Shown here: positions 59,504 to 64,000 of the stretch, one piece after another | Layout of the letters: the number at the start of each line of letters is the position of its first letter | Numbering within the stretch: position 1 is the first letter of the stretch | Source: Collinsella aerofaciens ATCC 25986 | GTDB taxonomy: Bacteria; Actinomycetota; Coriobacteriia; Coriobacteriales; Coriobacteriaceae | Assembly (NCBI RefSeq): GCF_010509075.1 | Contig: NZ_CP048433.1 | Span: 186,001-250,000, forward strand | DNA length: 64,000 nt | Direction: 5' to 3' | Made by a program: the position numbers and the translations under genes | Notes under the pieces: generated by a model | What the model saw: only the letters and a program-made list of their open reading frames with translations | What the model was told of the DNA's origin: nothing | The model's database searches: none

Positions 59504-60415
59504 ATGGGTCTGTTTAACGCCGTCATGGCGCTCTCGGGCATGATCGACACGGATGTGATCGAGGACGAGCGCCTTGCGCGTCATACGAGCTATCGTATCG
59601 GCGGCAAGGCCGACCTCTTTGTGACGTGCCATAGCTATCATGCCCTCCGCCGTGCCGTGGCGGTGCTCGATCGCGAGCAGGTGCCGTGGGTCATCATCGG
59701 CAAGGGCTCCAATCTGCTGGTTGCCGATGGCGGTTATCGCGGTGCCGTCATTTCGCTCGGACGTGAGTTTCAGCGCACGGTTGTTGCCGATGACGGTTGT
59801 ACGCTGACGGTCGGTGCGGGCGTGATGTTTGCGCGCTTGGTCAACGATGCCCTGTCGCGTAGCCTCTCGGGCCTTGAGTTTGCCGTTGGCATCCCTGGTT
59901 CGGTCGGCGGTGCGATATCTATGAATGCCGGCACACGGACCGAGTGGATTGGCTCGCTGGTTGAGGATGTCGTAACGTTTGACCCGGCATCCGGTATCAA
60001 GCATTATGCGGGGTCCGAGATCACTTGGGGCTACCGCGAATGTAGCCTTCCCCGCAATGAGATCATCCTCGAGTGCGTGCTCAAGCTTAAACCGGCGCCC
60101 AAGGCCGACATTCGCGAGCGCATGGAGCGGTACCTTACGAGGCGCAAGCGTACACAGCCCATGGGTCGCGCATCCTGCGGGTCGGTCTTTCGCAATCCGC
60201 CCGATGCGAGCGTGGGCAAGCTTATCGAGGATTGTGGATTAAAGGGTTTTTCGATTGGCGGCGCGGAAGTTTCGCCCGTTCACGCTAATTTTATCGTTAA
60301 TAACGGAACTGCCTCGGCCGATGACGTTGCCGCGGTTATCAGACATGTGCACGGAAAGGTGAGGGAGGCGTATGGCATCGAGCTCAGACCGGAAGTTAAA
60401 TTCCTCGGCTTCTAG
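59504..60415 (+). CDS. murB: UDP-N-acetylenolpyruvoylglucosamine reductase
   Basis: FAD enzyme that reduces the enolpyruvyl group to form UDP-MurNAc. The 303-residue protein has the FAD site IIGKGSNLLVADGGYRG (about 63-79), GIPGSVGGAISMNAGT (about 128-143), the catalytic Ser in SCGSVFRNP (about 225) and the C-terminal HANFIVNNG. It begins 5 bp after murC, an order (murC-murB-ftsQ) common in Gram-positives. Confidence 0.95.
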   Translation: MGLFNAVMALSGMIDTDVIEDERLARHTSYRIGGKADLFVTCHSYHALRRAVAVLDREQVPWVIIGKGSNLLVADGGYRGAVISLGREFQRTVVADDGCTLTVGAGVMFARLVNDALSRSLSGLEFAVGIPGSVGGAISMNAGTRTEWIGSLVEDVVTFDPASGIKHYAGSEITWGYRECSLPRNEIILECVLKLKPAPKADIRERMERYLTRRKRTQPMGRASCGSVFRNPPDASVGKLIEDCGLKGFSIGGAEVSPVHANFIVNNGTASADDVAAVIRHVHGKVREAYGIELRPEVKFLGF

Positions 60416-61628
60416 AGCATCGAAACCCACCTTCCGCCGCGCCGGAGGGCGTTCCGGCGCGCCTGCCAAACCTCAACGCAATACCGTCGCGCACTCTAAG
60501 TCTGTCGGGCATGCTCGACAGACCAGTCGTCCGGTTGTCGGCTCGCAGCTCGGTAATCGTCCGGCCGCAAAAAAGTCCTCGCGTCCCTCGGTGACGTCAA
60601 AGCCTGTTATGGGCGCCAAACCTGCCCGTCCCATGGCAACTCCTAAGCCCTCGACGGGAACTAAGGCGGCGCGTCCGGGTCGCACGCTGGGCGCATCGAA
60701 ACCGCGCTCGCTGACATCGGTGCCGGCTACCGCCAAAAAGCCTTCGGGTAAAAAAGGCGTCAACCCGTTGTCTTCACTTGGGGCGATGGCAAATAAAACG
60801 TCAGACGCCGCTTCTCTCGTTACAGGCAAAGGCAAAATCGTGGGCGGCGTTCTGGCCGTCTTGGCCGTGCTCGTCGTCGTTGCCGTCGTGGTGATCAACT
60901 CTGGATTGTTTACCGCCACTGATATTCAGATTCAAGGCAGCGAGCATGTGACGAAGCACGATGCTATCCAGCTGATCGATTTGCCCGAGGGAACGTCGCT
61001 TTTTAACGTCGATCCTGACCAGATTACCGAGGACCTCAAGCAGAACCCGTGGGTGTCGGGCGTGGATGTCCAGCGTCAGTTCCCGCATACGCTCATCATT
61101 ACGCCGATGGAGCGCAAGGTCATCGCAATTGCCTATATCAGCTCCGATGACCTTGCCTGGGCCATCGGGGATGATGACACCTGGATCGCCCCGCTGTCGA
61201 CGTCGGTCGAAGTGGATGACCAGGGCAACGTCATCACGACGGGGCAGGGCTCAAATACCCTGACCGGCATTGATGCCGCGCTGGCGCTCGCTAAGCACTA
61301 TGGCGCGGTGTTGTTGACTGATGTCTCGGCGGATGTCGCTCCGGTTTCCGGCCAGGCGGTGAGCTCCAAGGCCGTTAAGGCTGGCTTGGATTATGTGCGT
61401 GGTTTTTCGAGCGAGTTCTTGGGACAAGTCAAGGATATTTCCACGCCTTCGGTCGAAGCCATCTCGGCAAACCTCAATAACGGCATTGAGGTGTCGCTGG
61501 GTGATTCGAACGATATCGTCAAGAAGGAGCGCGTAGTCACCAAGCTGCTTTCGCAGGTAGAGGGCGTAACGTATATCAATGTGCGCTCTCCGGGTAACTA
61601 TACATTTAGGAACGCTCCGACCTCGTAG
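60372..61628 (+). CDS. ftsQ: Cell division protein FtsQ/DivIB
   Basis: Bitopic divisome scaffold. A very basic cytoplasmic domain of about 155 residues (rich in Ser, Arg, Lys, Pro) precedes the transmembrane segment (157-176), then the POTRA domain (SGLFTATDIQIQGSEHVTK, about 177-195 on) and the FtsQ beta domain (NPWVSGVDVQRQFPHTLIIT). The gene starts inside murB (44-bp overlap) with GGGAGGC before the ATG. The long cytoplasmic tail, like those of FtsI and FtsW here, is a feature of actinobacterial division proteins. Confidence 0.9.
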   Translation: MASSSDRKLNSSASRASKPTFRRAGGRSGAPAKPQRNTVAHSKSVGHARQTSRPVVGSQLGNRPAAKKSSRPSVTSKPVMGAKPARPMATPKPSTGTKAARPGRTLGASKPRSLTSVPATAKKPSGKKGVNPLSSLGAMANKTSDAASLVTGKGKIVGGVLAVLAVLVVVAVVVINSGLFTATDIQIQGSEHVTKHDAIQLIDLPEGTSLFNVDPDQITEDLKQNPWVSGVDVQRQFPHTLIITPMERKVIAIAYISSDDLAWAIGDDDTWIAPLSTSVEVDDQGNVITTGQGSNTLTGIDAALALAKHYGAVLLTDVSADVAPVSGQAVSSKAVKAGLDYVRGFSSEFLGQVKDISTPSVEAISANLNNGIEVSLGDSNDIVKKERVVTKLLSQVEGVTYINVRSPGNYTFRNAPTS

Positions 61629-61757
61629 CGCTGGTTGATGCTTTGTTGAGGGGTCATACCACGCCGTTTATCTGGTTTGTTTGGTTTTCACGGTCAATTA
61701 TTTGACTGATACGTTCATAATGTGCAACCATAATACGGTTTACCTTTGCATTTACTT

Positions 61758-61773
61758 TCAACCTGAAGGTTAA
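61758..61773. promoter_or_regulatory. TCAACCTGAAGGTTAA motif upstream of ftsZ
   Basis: A palindrome-like site 54 bp before the ftsZ ATG, close to AT-rich promoter-like sequence (TTGACT near 61702; CATAAT near 61730). Its counterpart lies upstream of mraZ at 47234-47249. The spacer from ftsQ to ftsZ (198 bp) therefore probably carries a separate, regulated ftsZ promoter. Confidence 0.5.
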
Positions 61774-61826
61774 TGTGCGCGGGGTCGACCCATGCTATGG
61801 CTATAACCTTTGTTCGGAGGACCGAC

Positions 61827-62981
61827 ATGCACGAGACAGAGATCAACAACTACCTTGCCGTCATTAAGGTGGTCGGCGTCGGCGGCGGCGGTACCAACGC
61901 GGTCAATCGAATGATCGAAGAGGGCATCCGCGGCGTCGAGTTTGTTGCCATCAACACCGATGCTCAGGCACTCGCGATCTCTGATGCCGATATCAAGGTG
62001 CACATCGGCACCGACCTTACCCGCGGCCTGGGCGCCGGCGCCAACCCCGAGGTTGGCCGCAAGGCTGCCGATGAGTCCCGCGACGACATTGCCGAGGCGC
62101 TCGCTGGCGCTGACATGGTGTTCATCACCTGCGGCGAGGGCGGTGGCACCGGTACCGGCGCTGCTCCCATCGTTGCCGATATCGCGATGAACGAGGTCGG
62201 TGCGCTGACCGTCGCCGTCGTGACCAAGCCCTTCACCTTCGAGGGCCGCAAGCGCAAGAAGAGCGCCGAGGAGGGCATTAAGACCCTCTCCGATTGCGTC
62301 GACACCATGATCGTCATCCCTAACGATAAGCTGCTCGACATCGCCGAGAAGAAGACCACCATGCTCGAGGCCTTCGCGATTGCCGATGGCGTCCTTTCCC
62401 AGGGCACCCAGGGCATCACCGACCTCATCACCGTCCCCGGTATCATCAACTTGGACTTCGCCGATGTTAAGACCATCATGAAGCAGGCCGGTACCGCCAT
62501 GATGGGTATCGGTACCTTTTCTGGGGATACCCGTGCCGTCGACGCTGCCCAGCAGGCCATCTCCAGCCCGCTGCTCGAGAGCTCCATCGATGGCGCCACG
62601 CGCGTGCTGCTCTCCATCGCCGGTTCCAAGGACCTGGGCATCCAGGAGATCAGCGACGCCGCCGACGTTGTCGCCAACGCCGTCGACCCCGAGGCCAACA
62701 TCATCTTCGGTACCGTTGTCGACGAGTCCCTGGGCGATCAGGTGCGTATCACCGTCATCGCTACGGGCTTCTCCGACTCCAACGTCAACCGTCAGGACGA
62801 GCTCTTTGCTGCTCAGCAGTCTCAGAGCAAGGCCGCTGCCTCCGCTGAGCCGCAGCGCACCGCTCCTGCCACGAGCCCGGCTCAGGCCGCTCCGACCCGC
62901 AACGTCGGTGGCACCGAGCTTCCTAACTTCGGCAACGATCAGTTCGAGCTTCCCGACTTCCTGAAGCGCGGCAGCTTCTAG
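61827..62981 (+). CDS. ftsZ: Cell division protein FtsZ
   Basis: The tubulin-like GTPase that forms the division ring. The 384-residue protein has [15 protein letters not shown] (15-29), the GTP-binding GGGTGTG (105-111), [12 protein letters not shown] (T7 loop region is about 205), and a variable linker ending in the conserved C-terminal peptide [12 protein letters not shown], the docking site for partner proteins. GGAGGACC precedes the ATG at 61827; an upstream in-frame start is not supported. A terminator follows. Confidence 0.98.
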   Translation: MHETEINNYLAVIKVVGVGGGGTNAVNRMIEEGIRGVEFVAINTDAQALAISDADIKVHIGTDLTRGLGAGANPEVGRKAADESRDDIAEALAGADMVFITCGEGGGTGTGAAPIVADIAMNEVGALTVAVVTKPFTFEGRKRKKSAEEGIKTLSDCVDTMIVIPNDKLLDIAEKKTTMLEAFAIADGVLSQGTQGITDLITVPGIINLDFADVKTIMKQAGTAMMGIGTFSGDTRAVDAAQQAISSPLLESSIDGATRVLLSIAGSKDLGIQEISDAADVVANAVDPEANIIFGTVVDESLGDQVRITVIATGFSDSNVNRQDELFAAQQSQSKAAASAEPQRTAPATSPAQAAPTRNVGGTELPNFGNDQFELPDFLKRGSF

Positions 62982-63003
62982 TTCGTTTTTCTCAACGACT
63001 TGC

Positions 63004-63039
63004 AAGGGGGTGCGTCCGATTGGGCGCGCCCCTTTTTTT
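63004..63039 (+). terminator. Terminator after ftsZ
   Basis: AAGGGG..TGCG..CC-gatt-GG..CGCG.CCCCTT followed by TTTTTTG. Confidence 0.88.
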
Positions 63040-63199
63040 GTTGTGTTTCGCCTTTGTAAACGAAAGCCTCCAATCTCCTTACGTTCCCTTTACGTTTGCT
63101 CCTTACCGCTGCGGGTATCCTTTTTGATGAAGTGTGCAGCCGTATGGCACGGACTGCTGCGGCGTCGCCGCAATACTGGTGTTATTAGGAGGCTTTAGT

Positions 63200-64000
63200 A
63201 TGGCAGCACGTGCGGACAACGTTTCGCGTGTCGACCATGATGGAGTTACGTTGGTGGAGGGCGCGACATCCGATGTTCGCTTTGCCTTCACCGAACGCGC
63301 CGGTGGTGTTTCCGAAGATGCGTACTCCTCACTCAACTTGGGCTCGCATGTTGGCGATGACCCCTTTGCTGTTCAAGAAAATCGTCGTCGCGCGCTCGAG
63401 GCTATGGGTGCCGCCGAGTGCGAGCACAACCTGCTCGTTCCCAATCAGGTCCATGGTGACCATATCGTTGCGGTGACCTCGAACGGCGCCGATGACCTTG
63501 AGGACGTTCGCGAGCAGATTGCCGAGGGCTGCGATGCCATCGTCTGCACGGCGCATAACGTACCCGTGCTACTCTGCTTTGCCGACTGCGTTCCCGTGGT
63601 GCTGGTGGCCCCTGGCGGATTTGCCGTGGTGCACTCCGGCTGGAAGGGCACGATTGCACGTATTTCCGCCAAGGCGTGCCAGGCGCTTTGCGATGCTGCC
63701 GGCTGCGATGCAAGTGACATCTCGGCCTATATCGGCCCCCATATCTTGGGTGACGAATATGAGGTATCCCAGGAACTCATGGATCGCTTTGCCGCCGAGT
63801 TCTCGTGCATCGATGCGAGCACCTCTCGCATGCTCAATCTTTCCGCTGCCATTTGCGAGGCGCTGGTAGATGTCGGTGTCGACGCGGATAATATCGTGGA
63901 TACCCAGCTTTCGACCGTGCGTCAGAACGACCGCTTTTATTCCTACCGTAACGAGGGCGGCACCTGTGGGCGCCATGCTGCGATCGGCGTGATGCTATGA
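63200..64000 (+). CDS. pgeF: Peptidoglycan editing factor PgeF (YfiH family, laccase-domain)
   Basis: A 266-residue protein of the Cu-oxidase_4 (YfiH/PgeF) family, which has been linked to removing misincorporated amino acids from peptidoglycan precursors and to purine nucleoside chemistry. Metal ligands are visible: His85 (NQVHGDH), Cys130 (CFADCVPVVL) and His145 (VVHSGWKGT). TTAGGAGGC precedes the ATG at 63200. The stop codon is the last three bases of the window, so the gene is complete. Position after ftsZ matches ylmD-type genes of Gram-positives and fits a cell-wall role. Confidence 0.9.
   Translation: MAARADNVSRVDHDGVTLVEGATSDVRFAFTERAGGVSEDAYSSLNLGSHVGDDPFAVQENRRRALEAMGAAECEHNLLVPNQVHGDHIVAVTSNGADDLEDVREQIAEGCDAIVCTAHNVPVLLCFADCVPVVLVAPGGFAVVHSGWKGTIARISAKACQALCDAAGCDASDISAYIGPHILGDEYEVSQELMDRFAAEFSCIDASTSRMLNLSAAICEALVDVGVDADNIVDTQLSTVRQNDRFYSYRNEGGTCGRHAAIGVML

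Overview
The window looks like a chromosomal segment of a Collinsella-type coriobacterium (Actinomycetota, class Coriobacteriia). The reasons are a high but not extreme GC content, protein sequences of coriobacterial character, a division/cell-wall (dcw) cluster without ftsA, an arginine deiminase region with two arcA copies, a sortase-type LPxTG protein, and many intergenic hairpin repeats. The genus is an inference from gene content; no rRNA gene is present to confirm it.

Layout. 1-1.6 kb: an ECF-type uptake operon on the minus strand, made of an S component and an ABC ATPase cut by the window edge. It is preceded by a 22-residue leader peptide with three consecutive Trp codons and a terminator, which is a classical attenuator and suggests tryptophan as substrate. 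1.6-4.9 kb: an LPxTG-anchored C69 dipeptidase, a 30-residue membrane peptide and a lipid kinase. 4.9-9.3 kb: housekeeping genes (rnd, zinc metallopeptidase, xseA-xseB, HIT protein). 9.4-12.9 kb: a lower-GC LysR/MFS pair split by an IS256-family element. 13.0-19.7 kb: acetate metabolism (two tandem acetate kinases and a facing pta), with a nest of mobile DNA between them (IS110 family broken by an IS3/IS150-type element) bounded by a 29-bp inverted repeat. 19.9-24.7 kb: UDP-galactopyranose mutase and a glycosyltransferase, then on the other strand a P1-family peptidase and a DJ-1/maf pair. 25.0-29.3 kb: an EamA transporter, a GH1 phospho-beta-glucosidase and a beta-glucoside PTS EIIBC, behind a structured leader. 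29.5-34 kb: an IS3 remnant, rlmD and ppk1.

34.5-41.6 kb is the arginine deiminase region: arcA1, an arcT-like aminotransferase, arcA2, ornithine carbamoyltransferase and a YfcC-type transporter. Together they would import arginine and convert it to citrulline, then ornithine and carbamoyl phosphate; carbamate kinase is not in the window. The two arcA genes are nearly identical in DNA and share paired ACCGTTC repeats 22 bp apart at the same distance from the start codon. 42.1-47.0 kb: a DUF1846 gene, a small winged-helix regulator, pyrG and a XerD-type recombinase. 47.4-64.0 kb is the dcw cluster in canonical order: mraZ, rsmH, an ftsL-like gene, ftsI, murF, mraY, murD, ftsW, murG, murC, murB, ftsQ, ftsZ and pgeF. 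murE is missing from its usual place.

The most unusual layer is non-coding. Several spacers carry long hairpins whose outer arms are unique to each locus but still pair, while the inner part is shared between loci and shows paired (compensatory) substitutions. Two of them (6130-6267 and 41709-41846) are two-hairpin elements of exactly the same 138-nt length. Two others (22145-22252 and 22347-22471) share a second type of core. These are the best candidates here for an undescribed repeat or structured-RNA family, and the mobile-element nest at 15.96-18.66 kb may have landed inside a related hairpin.
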